Under the pieces are notes generated by a model. The model had not been told where the DNA came from. It worked only from the letters and a program-made list of their open reading frames with translations, and ran no database searches. Shown here piece after piece: positions 22,534 to 48,260 of a DNA stretch of 64,000 nt. The DNA is from Carettochelys insculpta. Lineage: Eukaryota > Chordata > Testudines > Carettochelyidae. The stretch spans positions 4,786,001-4,850,000 of the forward strand of contig NC_134138.1 of assembly GCF_033958435.1 (NCBI RefSeq), given 5' to 3'. The position numbers were made by a program, and so were the translations under genes. Every line of letters starts with the position of its first letter. Positions within the stretch are counted from its first letter, which is position 1.

Positions 22534-23390
22534 GATTGGTTTCCCAGGCCCCTGCACCAGGCAGAAGCCCACCCTGTGCGGCCAAGAAAACACCAGCCAG
22601 CTAATAAGTCTGTCTGAACTAGTCCAGTGGCCACTGGCAGGGCAGAGCTAGAACCTGTACAGCTCGGGAATGGGGGACAAATAAAATATCACCCTCCACC
22701 TGTGTGGGGAGACGTGCAGTAGGGAAGGGCTCTTCTGCAGGTGGCCGCCTTCAGTCTCTGGCAGCTTATTTCCCCACGCTGGCTTCAGAGCCTGCTCCAA
22801 GGCCAGTGCTGCCCCAGGAGCCAACCCCCCAGCCCTGCCAGCAGCCCCAGGGTTCTGCTGCGCAGGTGTGACTGCAGCTGGTGAGACACTACAGGCTGGA
22901 ACCCAGCTCTCCGGGGACACTCTGGGACTTGCCACCCCTCTCTGTTAGCAGCACAGGCCCGGTAGCTCACTGCCTCCTGGGGACACAGCCGAGGCCTTGG
23001 TTCCAAAGCCCAGGGACCCCCATGGGGCAGAGTCCTGCAGCGTTCTGGTGCTCGGAGCCCGAGGCAGACAGGCCCAGTTCCGCAACAGCAGCCGGGGCCC
23101 TGCCTCCTTTGGTTACGACGGGACCAGCAGCTCCCTTCTCAGCTTGCACTGGTGCCAGGTGGGGGGAAGCTGCAGGGCTCTGGGCCCCCAGAAAGAACAG
23201 GTGCAGCAGCAGCAGCCAGGTCCTGCCCCTCCCCATGGGCCAGGCCTGAGTTCTGAGTGCAGAAAAGTCGCTGGCACAGGCCAGTCACCGTGCCTGGTTC
23301 CTCACGTCTGCCCAAGTTCCCTCTGCGAGCAGCCACAGCCCCAAGCAGGATGGGCCTCTTGTGTGCTCCAGCTGCGAGCGGTCGGGCACT

Positions 23391-37157
<13,767 letters not shown>

Positions 37158-37494
37158 CTGGGGGGCCGGGGGGAGAGAAGAACATCAGAACCCGGTCAAG
37201 CTCCCACAGCCTGTCAGCATCAAACCCCTCTGGCGCAGAGTCATCGGCCCTCTAACTACGTGCCCAGCTCAGGGCAACAAATCACAACACGCAGGATTTC
37301 CAATTACCTCCACCACCATGGAATCTGACCCCCAGCCTGGCTGCATGCTCCCTGGGGGAGACAGGAGCTGAGTCCCAGACAGATGGACAGGACTGTCGCA
37401 GGGTAGTCCAAACCCCCTCACCCCACACTGCCCAGACCCGTCTGGGAGCCCAGCTCAACGATCCCACCTATAAATGACCCTCTCTCTGGCCCCA

Positions 37495-38160
37495 CATGTT
37501 GACCCACACACCCTCAGCCCCACCCACCTCCACCCTCTCTGACACCCTCCTGCCTCCCTGCCACACACAACTGCAATATCGCCTTCAAATCCCGCACCCC
37601 CTCTGCCCTTGCCAACCTATCACCCACCTGCCTCTGACTCCCCCCATCACCCGGCCCCCTCTGCTCCCCCATCACGCCCCAGATGGTGCACCCCCTTCGA
37701 TCCCCCCATCACCCCACACTCCACTGCCCTGCCCCGCCCCCATCACCCCACACCATCACTGCCCTGCTCCCTCTCACCTCCCATCACCCCACACCCCACT
37801 GCCCTGCCCCCTCTCACTCCCCATCACCCCATACCCCGCCCCCATCACCCCACCCCCCATCACTGCCCTGCTCCCTCTCACCTCCCATCACCCCACACCC
37901 CACTGCCCTGCCCCACCCCCTCTCACCCCCCATCACCCCACACCCCCCGCCCCATCACCCCACCCCCCATCACTGCCCTGCTCCCTCTCACCTCCCATCA
38001 CCCCACACCCCACTGCCCTGCCCCGCCCCCTCTCACCCCACCCCACACCCCATCACTGCCCTGCTCCCTCTCACCTCCCATCACCCAACACCCCACTGTC
38101 CTGCCCCACCCCCTCTCACCCCCCATCACCCCACACCCCGCCCCCTCTCACACACACCCC
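37495..38160 (-). repeat. C-rich minisatellite upstream of TONSL exon 2
   Basis: Tandem array of CCCATCACCCCACACCCC and ACTGCCCTGCTCCCTCTCACC blocks with a higher-order period of about 80-115 bp (clear repeats near 37,755, 37,860, 37,973 and 38,053). On the minus, TONSL-coding strand it is G-rich, with GGGGTGATGGGAGGTGAGAG in each large unit. It yields spurious proline-rich ORFs on the plus strand. Confidence 0.9.
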
Positions 38161-38315
38161 CTAGAGCTGGAAGGGACCTCTGGAGGTCATCTCATCCAGT
38201 CCCCTGCCCTGGCATCAATTTGCCCCAATCCCTCAATGGCCTCCTCAAGGCTTGAGCTCACACCCCTAGGTTTAGCAGGCCAATGCTCAAACCCCTGAGC
38301 TATCTCCCCACCCTA
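38160..38315 (-). repeat. tRNA-derived SINE (CryI-like), minus strand
   Basis: Reverse of the SINEs at 6,852: GGAGATAGCTCAGGGGTTTG, CCTGCTAAACCTAGGG, GTGAGCTCAAGCCTTGAGGA and the tail CCAGAGGTCCCTTCCAGCTC read on the minus strand. Full structure with box A and box B. Confidence 0.85.
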
Positions 38316-38610
38316 ATTAACGGACGTTACTCATAACTTTAACTATAAAAATTATACATGTACATAAATAGATTTTACAGGTCCAGGGGGTTATAACATT
38401 AAAAATGATAGGTCACAAGTCATTTTTTGTTCAAAACATTTCTGAGTTATTCATAGGTGTGTTCATAACCCTTTTTCCGTAAAGCGTGGGGGGATGGTCC
38501 GTCACAACAATATGTTTAATCGACTCTCTGGGTAACTTTTTTAGTGCGTCAACAAAAGCAGAGAGAAGCAACTGATGTCCACAGTCAACAATCTTATCTG
38601 GTGGCTAAAC
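38316..38610. other. AT-rich leader of the hAT element, no gene
   Basis: AT-rich non-coding sequence between the SINE and the hAT ORF. It probably holds the 5' end of the transposon, but a terminal inverted repeat matching the 3' flank could not be found. Confidence 0.35.
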
Positions 38611-38611
38611 T

Positions 38612-40557
38612 GTGCTGCAGTCGGACAAATGCAAGGGCGAAATGACAGAACCCGGAAAAAAAAAGATTCGAAGGCTGTGCACTTTTAAAAATGAGTGGCT
38701 GCAACTCCCAGAGTATCAGAATTGGCTTATAAAGGCAAGTGAAGACTCAGGATATTGTTCTATTTGTGATGTTCAATTCACAGTTAAGTTTGATTCTGTA
38801 AAAGCCGTCAAGCATCATGCAGAAACAAAGGGTCACAAAATCAAAGTACAAGGACAGGTGTGGTGTAATGCTAGCAATAAAGTCTCCGTAAAGAGTAACA
38901 ATGCTGAAGAACAACGCATATGCGCAGCTGAATTGCTTTTAACATATCATGGAGTTAAACACTACCACAGCTACCGTTCTCAAGATTGTGGAAATAAACT
39001 GTACCCCTCCGTTTTCCCTGATTCCAAAATAGCTTCCAAAATTCACTGTGGAATGACAAAAGTAGAAGCTTTGATCGAGGCTGTATTAGCACCACATTCT
39101 TTAAAACTGGCTGTGCAAGACATTGGATCAGCACCTTTCTCAATCTCAGTGGATGCTTTTAATATAGGGAGCATGAAACTATTCCCAGTTGTCATCCAGT
39201 ACTTCAATAAAGATAAGGGAATCTGCACATCACTCCTAGACTTTCTTGAAGATGCAGATGAAAAATCAGAGGTGATTGTAAAGAACTTCTTCAAAATGCC
39301 AGTCTGGTACAGAATAAAATTGTGGCATATGGAGAGAGAGATTTTGAAGAAAATGAGTCTGGTTTTGTGCACCTAAAACAAATGCTGGATTTACCAAACC
39401 TTGTACCAACACATTGCAGCACTCAGATAGTACACAATACAGCAAAGCATGGCTTGAGAATGCTCTCTTACGACGTAGAGTGTTTGGTCCTCAAGGTCTT
39501 CAGTGAAGTCTTTGCACTAGACGAGAATAACGGTGAACTTAAAGAGTTCTTTGATTTCATGAAGACAGACTATACAGAAATCTTACGCCAAGTACCTAAA
39601 CGTTTTCTGGCCCTTTTCACTGCCATTGACAAGTTACTGAAGAATTGGCCGGCCCTCAAATCTTACTTTGTGAGTAAAGGGGAGGAGGATGTGAACTGCA
39701 CAGTCTGGGCCTTTCTTTCTGAGTATAAGGACATAGCTTCCAATGATGAAACTATTACACTTCCTGAACTGTACATCTACTTTGTGCATAACCTTATGAG
39801 CCAATTTACCAGCACCATAAAGGTTCTTGAGAGTAATTACCTTCAGGTAACTGAACTGTATGCTACATTCAACAAGCTGAGAAGAGAGATTCAGAATCGA
39901 CAAGAGAAAGGTTTCTATGGGTACAAGGTGATGCAACTCTTGAAAAAGCTACACCCTAACGAGCAGAACACCTTTAGTGGAGACGCCCAGCAGACTTACA
40001 TGCACATGCTCCGGTATCTAGAAAAGAGGTTTGATTTCAGTGAAAATTCTTTCTATAAGTTGTGTGCACCGCTCAGTCTGGACAGGCCTCTGGAGCTAGA
40101 CAAACTGTGCACTTTGATGACAAACTTGGACATTCAAGTGGATGTAGATGAACTTTTCACAGAAGTGTCTGTATTGAATGATGCACTACCAATCCTAAAG
40201 GGTTCAATAATTAATGCTGAATCAGAACAGGAACAGCAGCAACATGAACGCCACCGTCAGACCGGCAGCTCTGAAGTCTGGGTAGAATTCTTTAAGTGCT
40301 GCGAGGCCCCGAACTTGCTTAGAATTGTGCAGCGTGTGTTTGCTGTTCCAGCCAGCAACACCTTTGTGGAACGCGTTGTTAGCGTAATGAAGAATTTGTG
40401 GGCCGATGAAAGGAACAGGCTCCAAACAGACCTAGTGAAAGCTGAACTGTTTGTGCACTTCAACTATAAAATGACATGTGATGAGTTTGCTGGATTTCTG
40501 CAGACAGGGGCAGCTAAGGAGCTCATGGCGGCAGCAGCCAATTGTGAGATGTTTTAA
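38612..40557 (+). pseudogene. hAT-superfamily transposase, one frameshift
   Basis: Two overlapping plus-strand frames, 38,612-39,376 and 39,322-40,557, together about 640 residues, make one transposase. The first has a BED-like finger (CSIC, then HHAETKGH at about residues 48-70) and the DDE/RNase H beginning (KLFPVVIQYFNKDKG). The second continues with NKIVAYGERD, an alpha-helical insertion region and the C-terminal hAT dimerisation domain (VFAVPASNTFVERVVSVMKN). The shift is near 39,300. No introns and no stops elsewhere, so it is a recent copy or under some constraint. It resembles hAT-derived proteins of the ZBED/SCAND3 kind. No clear TIR was found, so element ends are unknown. It lies upstream of TONSL exon 2 on the opposite strand. 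Confidence 0.75.
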
Positions 40558-40786
40558 TTGACATTTCCCACACCGCTGTTTGGTCTAGACTAATGCTCCC
40601 TCTCATTTTTCCCATCTGTGTGCAGAATAAATTTTGTTACGTGCACTGATGTATGTGCAAGGATGTGCACCACCAGTTAAAAACGTGCTGCCAGCTGTGA
40701 GCGCTGTGCTGATCACCTGGGCGGCATATGAAGCTCTCCTGGGCAGCTGCCCAAGAGCTCAATATACCAGGAACCCTGATCTAGCG

Positions 40787-41096
40787 CAGGGTTTCTTAAA
40801 CTATGTTCTGCAGAATACTGGTGTTCCCAGAACAACTCGCAGGTGTGCTGTGAGCATCTGACACTTTTTTGGTGTCATGATATGGTATTGGTATGTATGT
40901 TCTGTCTTTACAATCAGATACAATGTTACTATTTAATTTTATCAGGTACCACAGCAATGACTTCAGTTTGGTTTCGCTATATATGTTGCTAGTTGAGGGG
41001 AGCAGTTCTTTTTTTGGAAGAAAATTTTTGTAGCTGTTCCTCATAAATATAGTTTTGTTTGGTGTTCTGTGGTCTTAAGAATTTTAAGAAACACTG
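40787..41096. mobile_element. hAT-type MITE
   Basis: Ends CAGGGTTTCTTAAACTATG and the inverse TTTTAAGAAACACTG, a Charlie-like hAT terminal repeat. Flanks ATCTAGCG and GTCTAGAC may be a decayed 8-bp duplication. 310 bp, no coding capacity. Confidence 0.65.
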
Positions 41097-42570
41097 GTCT
41101 AGACTACCTGCTGTTATAATACAATATGGTAATATTTTAACGATCCTAAAATATTAAACATTAACCACTCTGGAGGCAGAAGGTGATTTAGTGGACCATA
41201 CTTGAAGTTGCTCTACTTCATTACTTGTGAGCCAGGCAGACACTGAGCTGGCCCACAGCAAAGGTGAGTTTAAGCCCTGTCGCTGTCCTGCTTGTACCTC
41301 AAGTTGAGGAATAAATGCACAGAGAATTGGGTCCTCTGGTGGGGCATCGTTCTACACGCTCATCACTATTGGGACAGTGAAAGTTCTTTATGGCTGTTTT
41401 ATGGAGTTTCTTGTCCTGTTCTTGTATTTTTGTTTTTAAACTTCTGCAAAATACAAGGGATACAACGTTTGCATCGAATCAGTATGTGACATCGAGTGAC
41501 ATGTCCAGGCATTTTAAACTTTGCACCTAGCTGCGTACTAAACCACACACAAATAAGCCATTTGCTTTCCCAAAGTTTTGTGGGTGCTTGGCCCCACTGA
41601 ATATCTACTTAGCTTTATGAGGAAGTCAATTGAGATGCCTAATTTTAGGCAGTGAGGTTTTAAAGATTTTCTGTAGGTCCTTTAACTTGATAAAGGTATC
41701 CTGGAACCTAATCATTTGTCAGTTCTGTGCCAATGGTTTTTGTTACACCTGGAAACACTGTAGTTAAACATCGACCTTGGGTTTAATATCGCACAGATCC
41801 AGTCAGATCAAACCGTAACACCTCACCATCATTTTGTACTTTCCTACCTATCAGGTGGGAGGGAGTTGGCAGCTTGGATCCCGTCCTGCCAGCTGTTATC
41901 AACCATAACCATCAGCGTGACTGAGGGATTCCCAACACTTTGCAGTTCCAGTTCTTGTGGTCGCAATTTCGGCACTTCTGGGTTTAGCACCTCACTGCCC
42001 TCCAAGAGGGCTGGTCTCCAGATAGCTTAGCTCTTTCTGGAGGGAACCCCGCTCCATGTGTCATGGACACAACAGCAGATGGAGATACCACAGCTCAGAA
42101 TATGGCACATCAATCTGCGTGAAGGTGTTAGTCTTGAGAAGATTGGTTGATTGATGAAACAATTTTCTTGGGCATTGCTGGTGTCCCCTTATCATACCCA
42201 AACCCTTTGTTAATGAGAATGAGAGCATCTTCGTGGATCTCCTGTGACATAGGGAAGTACCAGTGATTGCACTAACTGATACGTTGTTTGCCTTTGATCA
42301 CACAGGAATAAAGTGGTAGACTTGTGAATTTAGCCAGGTAATCCTTACCTCCAGTCCAGTGCTCTAACCACAAGAGCAGCTGTGTTCCTGTTAGATGATG
42401 TTGACTGTACTAGCACTTAACAGGTGGGGTAACTCCCCCACTGAAGAAACTTATTAACTTTAATATACACATGTAATGGGCAATTTCACTTTAATTAGTA
42501 TTGGGAGGCACGTTTTTACCTTCTGTGAACAAAAGGTCTCATCACTTTTACTTACTGATCCACTGTTGCT
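41097..42570. other. Intergenic sequence, nothing recognised
   Basis: 1.5 kb of moderately AT-rich DNA with no ORF of note, no splice-bounded exon and no repeat family that could be named. Confidence 0.5.
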
Positions 42571-43140
42571 TTGAAGAATTTATCAAATCATCATCCTGGC
42601 TGTTCACTGCAATATCATACTCCAGAAATGATCAAAACAAAAAAAGCAGTAAACTCAATATTTAAGGCACAGAGAACCAAAAATAGTAATCAGGGTTCTG
42701 TTAATGACTTAAAAGTCTGCATCTTACTCAACAGGAATTTTCACAACAGTCTTGGAAGAGAGGCTGCTGAACTCTCTTTTATATTGAAATTCGACACATT
42801 AACACGTGGTTTGAACCGAGATGCAAATTTTCTGGGTTATTATGGGGGCTCTTTTGCATACTTGGCTTCATCTAATTCTTGACTCCCACCTCCCCCTCCA
42901 CCCCTCTACTCTCTGATTTGCTCACCTTGATCATTTTTTTTCTGATTTGTCAACCTTGATTACTATTTTTGGTTCTCTGTGCCTTAAATATTGAGTCTGT
43001 TCTGGTCTGGCTATGATCTGAAGAAGTGGGTCTGTCCCACGAAAGCTCACCTAATAAATTATTTTGTTAGTCTTTAAAGTGCTACTTGACTGCTTTTTTG
43101 TTTTGATAGTATATAGACTAGCACGGCTTCCTCTCTGTTT
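42571..43140 (+). mobile_element. Penelope-like element 3' end
   Basis: A frame of about 100 codons (42,571-42,882) ends with VNDLKVCILLNRNF and LKFDTLTRGLNRDAN, equivalent to the C-terminus of the GIY-YIG tail at 57,358-57,603. It is followed by CTGAAGAAGTGGGTCTGTCC, CACGAAAGCTCACCTAATAA and the terminal AGACTAGCACGGCTTCC. 5'-truncated. Confidence 0.75.
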
Positions 43141-43199
43141 CTTTCCAGAAATGATCAGTGTATCTTGTATAATGATTGTGAAGAACCTGAATTTTGGTG

Positions 43200-43792
43200 T
43201 CAGATGCTACCAGCGTGGTGCTCTGCTCTCTCCAATGCTGGTATCACTCGGCTGCGTGCGTGCGTTCCCTCTGTGTGCTGCCCCAGCTCTGCAGACAGCC
43301 GACACAGCAGACCCGAAGAGAACCCCCAATGACCGCAGAGTCTAGTAAGGTGCAAAGGCACGTCGGCCAGGTTTATTGCCGTATTGGACACAATAATAGT
43401 TCCCTGTAGACTTCTCAGTCTAAGTCAGGGCATACTACAAATATGCACCCACGGTCAATGGACTCGGCTCAGTCAGTGGCAGGACTTTCCACTGCCCCCT
43501 CGGCTGGACCCACACCACATCCCAGAAGTACATTCTTCTACACAGGTACAAACAATTTACACATCACTCCTGACGTACTGAGGTACACCCCTTCTACGTA
43601 GTCAGGTTCCGGCTCTCACCTTGTATATCTTGGTTCCAGCAAAACAACTCTATCTATCATATTACACTTTTGCCCCTGTCATTGGGATGGGTCGGCCTGT
43701 TCTTTCTTATCTGTGGAATGTTCCAGGGTAGGGTGTTCTGGTACCATGTACCTACTTCAATATGCTCGGTAGCTATGTTTATGCACTGTCAC
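43200..43792 (-). mobile_element. Probable solo LTR of a second family
   Basis: On the minus strand, sequence from TGACAGTGCAT (43,792) runs through U3-like DNA to CGGCAATAAACC (polyadenylation signal near 43,375) and GC-rich R-U5-like sequence. It is unrelated to the GAGCC-flanked LTRs. The 3' limit and target duplication were not found, so the boundaries are approximate. Confidence 0.4.
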
Positions 43793-44092
43793 CCCTCTTC
43801 TTGCCAGCTTCTGTGAGCAATGCATTCCTTCAGCTCACAGCTGCACTTTGCTTTCTGTTAGCAAAGTCTTGACCATTACTTTGGTTCAGCCCTAAGGCCT
43901 CATACTGGGCCTGTGCTTACTACGCCCTGCATGGAAAGCTCACAGGCCAGTCTCCCTCACCCCTCCGATCAGTCAGCGACCCCAGCAGAGTGAATTCATC
44001 TCTCCAAGCATTGGAGGCAGATCAGCCCATCCACACATGGAAACGCTCAGTCTCTTCTGCCCAGCCCTGGCAGAGATGCAGCTCTGTGGGGC

Positions 44093-44113
44093 GGGGGGGG
44101 GGGGGGGGGGGGG
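44093..44113 (+). repeat. Uninterrupted run of 21 G
   Basis: G homopolymer between GGGGC and CGGGAACG. Its length is likely to be polymorphic or imprecise in assembly. Confidence 0.9.
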
Positions 44114-44649
44114 CGGGAACGTAGCTACTCAGACACAAGAGTGGGCAGTGTCCTTCTCAATCACTGGCCCAGGGTCAAGCCTTAGCCCAAGGGCCTCAGG
44201 GCATTCAGACTGGTCCCTCTAGCAAGTTTCTCTGCTGGGCAAACCCGCAGCTTTGGCCTTCCCAGCCTGCCTGTCCCCTCAGCGACTCAGTGGGTGTTAA
44301 TCACGTGAAATGATCTAAGGCCTCCCGGCTCAGCAATTCTCTCCTGTCCTTGGTCCTGCTCAAACCCGCCCCCGCAAACACTGCCTCAGCCATGGGAGAG
44401 CGACCATCCACAAGGAAGAGAACTACTGTTGGGTGTGCGTGCGACTGCCTCACAGCCAGTGTCGGCAGCAGAGTGCCTGTTGCTGCCCAGGACTAAGAGC
44501 TCAGGACGTTTCTGGGCCTCAAACAGGCGTAGTTTCAGATCTCCCCCGATGGGGCTGCAGGTAGGTGGGTGGGAGAATAGCATAAGTAAGGCCATGACTG
44601 TTTCAGGGAACCAGGACAGCTGCAACCTACACCTCCCCCTGTAACTTCA

Positions 44650-44965
44650 GACCATTGCTCCTTGTTCTGCCATCTGACACCACTGAGAACAGTTTCTCAC
44701 CCTCCCCTTTAGAGCTCCCCTTCAGGAAGTTGAGGGCTGCTATTAAATCACCCCATCAGCCTTCTCTTCTGTAAACTAAACAAGCCCAAATCCCTCAGCC
44801 TCTCCTCACAGGTCTTGTGCTCCAGACCCTTAATCATTTTTGTTGCCCTTCACTGAACCTGCTCCAGCAAATCCACATCCTTTTTATACTGGGGGGTGGG
44901 GGGTGGCAAACTGGACACAATATTCCAGATGGGGGCCTCACCAGTGCCGAACAGAGGGTTGGCAT
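44650..44965 (-). mobile_element. CR1 LINE 3' fragment
   Basis: Plus-strand text TTAAATCACCCCATCAGCC, AAACAAGCCCAAATCCCTCAG and GGACACAATATTCCAGATG is the reverse of the CR1 ORF2 C-terminal coding part (FGLFSLQ, LEYCVQF regions). Decayed by frameshifts. Confidence 0.7.
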
Positions 44966-45649
44966 GGGCGGGCAGGGAATTATCCAGGAAGTGGACTACA
45001 CTCCAGGCTTCCTCCTTTGAGCCTGAACACCTGCGCCCTCAGCTGCGTGGGGCCTTAGTGCTGCTGTAAACGCCTGTCAGCACGTAAACGGCGACATACC
45101 CTGCTCTGCAATGGCTGCTTTTATACACCTGCCCCTTCCCACTCGCTTCCAGAGCGCAGCCCCTCGCAGGACAGCTGGCTGGCAGAGCCTGCCTGGCTGG
45201 AGAAGCCGGGAGGGAGGGTGTCGCTGCTGTAGGTTCGGGTCAGTCTGGGTGTCATATGTGGCTGGAGTTTATGCTGGTTCTGGAAGCCATTTGAATGCCC
45301 AGGATGGCTATTGGCCCCAAATGTTGCTGGGGGTGGGGGTATGTGAGGTGTCGAATGAAAGCTACTGATGCCCTGAAGCTATGTGTGCTATTTGTGTGTC
45401 TGTAGCATGGACGTAGGCAGAGTTATAGACGTTTAGCTCTGCAGCTGTGTGAGAAATGCTTCAGTGCTGAGCTTCACAGAGGGAGGTGGGGCTCCACCCC
45501 AGCCAGGACAATAGACTGAGCAGAGGCCCGGATGGCCAACACTCACTTTGTGATGGTGGGTTTCCTGCTGGGCCTGCAACAAATGGGAACTCGGCACAGT
45601 GACCCACCGGCTCAGGTGGTGGGCCAAGGCCCATGGAGCAAAATGGAAT
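44966..45649. other. Intergenic sequence, nothing recognised
   Basis: No gene or named repeat. ORFs up to 112 codons lack domains. Confidence 0.4.
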
Positions 45650-46765
45650 TGTCCCTCATAAGAGCATAAGAATGGCCATACTGGGTCAGACCAAAGGTCC
45701 ATCCAGCCCAGTATCCCGTCTGCCGAGAGTGGCCAATGCCAGGTGCCCCAGAGAAGGAGAACAGAAGACAATGATCAAGTGATTTATCTCCTGCCATCCA
45801 TCTCCTGCCCCTGTATTGAAGGCTAGGGCACCATACTTTACCCCTGGCTAATAGCCATTTATGGACCTAACCTGCAAAAATTTATCAAGCTCTTTTTTAA
45901 ACCCTAATAGAGTCCTGGCCTTCACAGCCTCCTCGGGCAAGGAGTTCCACAGGTTGACTGTGCGCTGTGTGAAGAAAAATTTCCTTTTATTGGTTTTGAA
46001 CCTACTTCCCATCAATTTCATTTGGTGTCCCCTAGTTCTTGTATTATGGGAAAAGAGAAATAATTTTTCTATATTCACTTTCTCCACACCATTCATGATT
46101 TTATATACCTCTATCATATCGCCCCTCACTTGCCTCTTTTCCAGACTGAAAAGTCCCAGTCTCTCTAGCCTCTCCCCATATGGGACCCGTTCCAAACCCC
46201 TAATCATCTTAGTCGCCCTTTTCTGAAACTTTTCTAATGCCATTATATCTTTTTTGAGGTGAGGAGACCACATCTGCACGCAGTACTCAAGATGTGGATG
46301 TACCATAGTTTTATATAGGGGAAGTATGATATCTTTTGTCTTATTATCTATCCCTTTTTTAATAATTCCTAACATCCTATTTACTTTACTAACTGCCACT
46401 GCACACTGCGTGGATGTCTTCAGAGAACTATCCACTATAACTCCAAGATCCCTTTCCTGATCTGTCGTATCTAGATTTGACCCCATCACGTTGTATGTGT
46501 AATTTGGGTTATTTTTTCCAATGTGCATTACCTTACACTTCCCCACATTAAATTTCATTTGCCATTTTGCTGCCCAATCACTCAGTTTGCTGAGATCTTT
46601 TTGTAGTTCTTCACAATCCCTTTTGGTTTTGACTGCCCTGAACAACTTGGTGTCATCTGCAAACTTTGCCACCTCACTGCTTACCTCATTTTCTCGATCA
46701 TTGATGAACAAGTTGAACAGGATCGGTCCAGGACTGACCCCTGGGGAACACCACTAGTTACCCCC
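45650..46765 (-). mobile_element. CR1 LINE, reverse transcriptase 3' half, open frame
   Basis: The minus-strand frame 45,848-46,711 (287 codons) starts just before the reverse transcriptase catalytic box (KFADDTKLF) and runs through [34 protein letters not shown] and [12 protein letters not shown] to the ORF2 stop. The part upstream to 46,765 continues the RT (plus-strand CCCCTGGGGAACACC corresponds to the VPQGSVLGP box, slightly altered). The 3' end reaches the usual CR1 tail near 45,650. Frame intact, so relatively young, but 5'-truncated. Confidence 0.9.
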
Positions 46766-46799
46766 CTCCATTGTGAAAATTTACCATTTATTCCCATTT

Positions 46800-47820
46800 A
46801 CCATTTATTCCCTCTGCATATGAAAAGCTGTAAGATGGGCCCTGGCAGGGACTTTCTTGGGTCTTCAGTCCTCATGAACTGAGCCTGTCCAGACTGGGGG
46901 GGGCGGTGCGCAATCCCTCAGTGGGATGATGTGGCCTTAGTAGTTTCCAGCTCGGCTCCTTTTTCTTTGGGTCTCCAAGGGGCCATGTCCCAGCATGTGG
47001 GCCCCAGCAGGCCGGACCTACAATGTTTTGATAACGGAATCTATGTAACCTGAAATGAGCTTTCAGGTCCCTCCAAGAGTCAGCAAATAACTCCACAGGC
47101 TGTGTCAGAAGTTATAACTGATGCATGTAAAGTTTTGCTTTAACAGTTCTTGTCTCTAACCCCTGTTCTTTCTTCTTTATTAGTAAACCTTTAGATATTA
47201 GCGCTAAAGCATCAGTAAGCTTGTTGTATGGGTAAGATCCAAGTGTATATTGACCAGGGGCAGGGGCAGGGGCTGGGCCCTTTGGGAACTGGAACCATCC
47301 GTGTGGAGTTTGGTGAAATAGGCTTAAGAGCCTCTCACCTGAATTTGGGGGTTGTTGGGCTGGGCTGCTAGAGCAGCTGGGAAGTCGGGGGGTTTGCTTG
47401 TGTGGTGTCTGGCTGGCCGGTGAGGCTGGTTGGCTTTGCCTTGCTAAGAAGGAAATCCCAGCCTGGGGCGGTAAGTGGCCTGGACTGCAAGCAAAGATCC
47501 CCTGGATTGATTCCGCCAGCTATGCCCGGAAACCCCGTCCTGTCCCCCGGGGAGAACTGGGGCGCTGGGGGTGGCATTGTTGTGTGTCAGGCTTTTGCCA
47601 GAGGCCCCTTGTGGCAGAGAGGCGTTTGCCAGGGCTTCCCGCTGGCTCAACCCCTCGGTGGGACCTGCCAGTCCCTGGGCGCTGGCTCTGGCGCTGACCC
47701 TCCGGGACAGGGGCCACACTGTGTCCGATGCTGCTCTCAGTGACCACACGGACCAGCGTCCAGTCTGGCGGCACCGGGCTCCTGCTGCTCTCGTCAGAGG
47801 CCGAGGGAGGGAGAAAAACC
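46800..47820. other. Intergenic sequence, nothing recognised
   Basis: No exon, domain or repeat family recognised. GC content rises toward the C-rich tract that follows. Confidence 0.4.
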
Positions 47821-47839
47821 TTCCAGCTGCACCGCTGCT

Positions 47840-48260
47840 GCTCCCAGCCCCCCAAAATCCCCCTCTCCCTGCCCCTACCCCCACCCCCACCTCCAGCCCC
47901 CAAAATACTCCCTTCCAGCCCCCCATCCCTCTCTCCCTGCCCCTACCCCTACCCCCACCCCAGCCCCACAAAATACTCCCTTCCAGCCCCCCATCCCTCT
48001 CTCCCTGCCCCTACCCCCACCCCCACCCCAGCCCCCCACAATACCCCCTTCCAGCCCCCCAATCCCTCTCTCCCTGCCCCTACCCCCAGAACCCCAAAAT
48101 ACCCCCCCTTCAGCCCCCCCAAAATACCCCGCTACCTGCCCCTACCCCCAGACCCCCCCCAATACCCCTCTTCCAGCCCCTCTGAAATCCCCCTCTTCCA
48201 GCCACCCCAAAATTCCCTTCTTGCAGCCTCCAGAATCCACCTTTCAGCCCCCGCATCCCC
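47840..48260. repeat. C-rich minisatellite
   Basis: Irregular tandem copies of CCCTTCCAGCCCCCCATCCC and CTCTCCCTGCCCCTACCCCC with AAAATAC spacers. Period about 60-65 bp in the first half, then degenerate. Long proline-rich ORFs over it are artefacts. Confidence 0.8.

Noticed and set aside
37496..38298. Proline/histidine-rich ORFs on the plus strand
   Set aside because: Low-complexity translation of the C-rich minisatellite.
45848..46711. Host gene of 287 codons
   Set aside because: CR1 reverse transcriptase with the FADD box, truncated at its 5' side.
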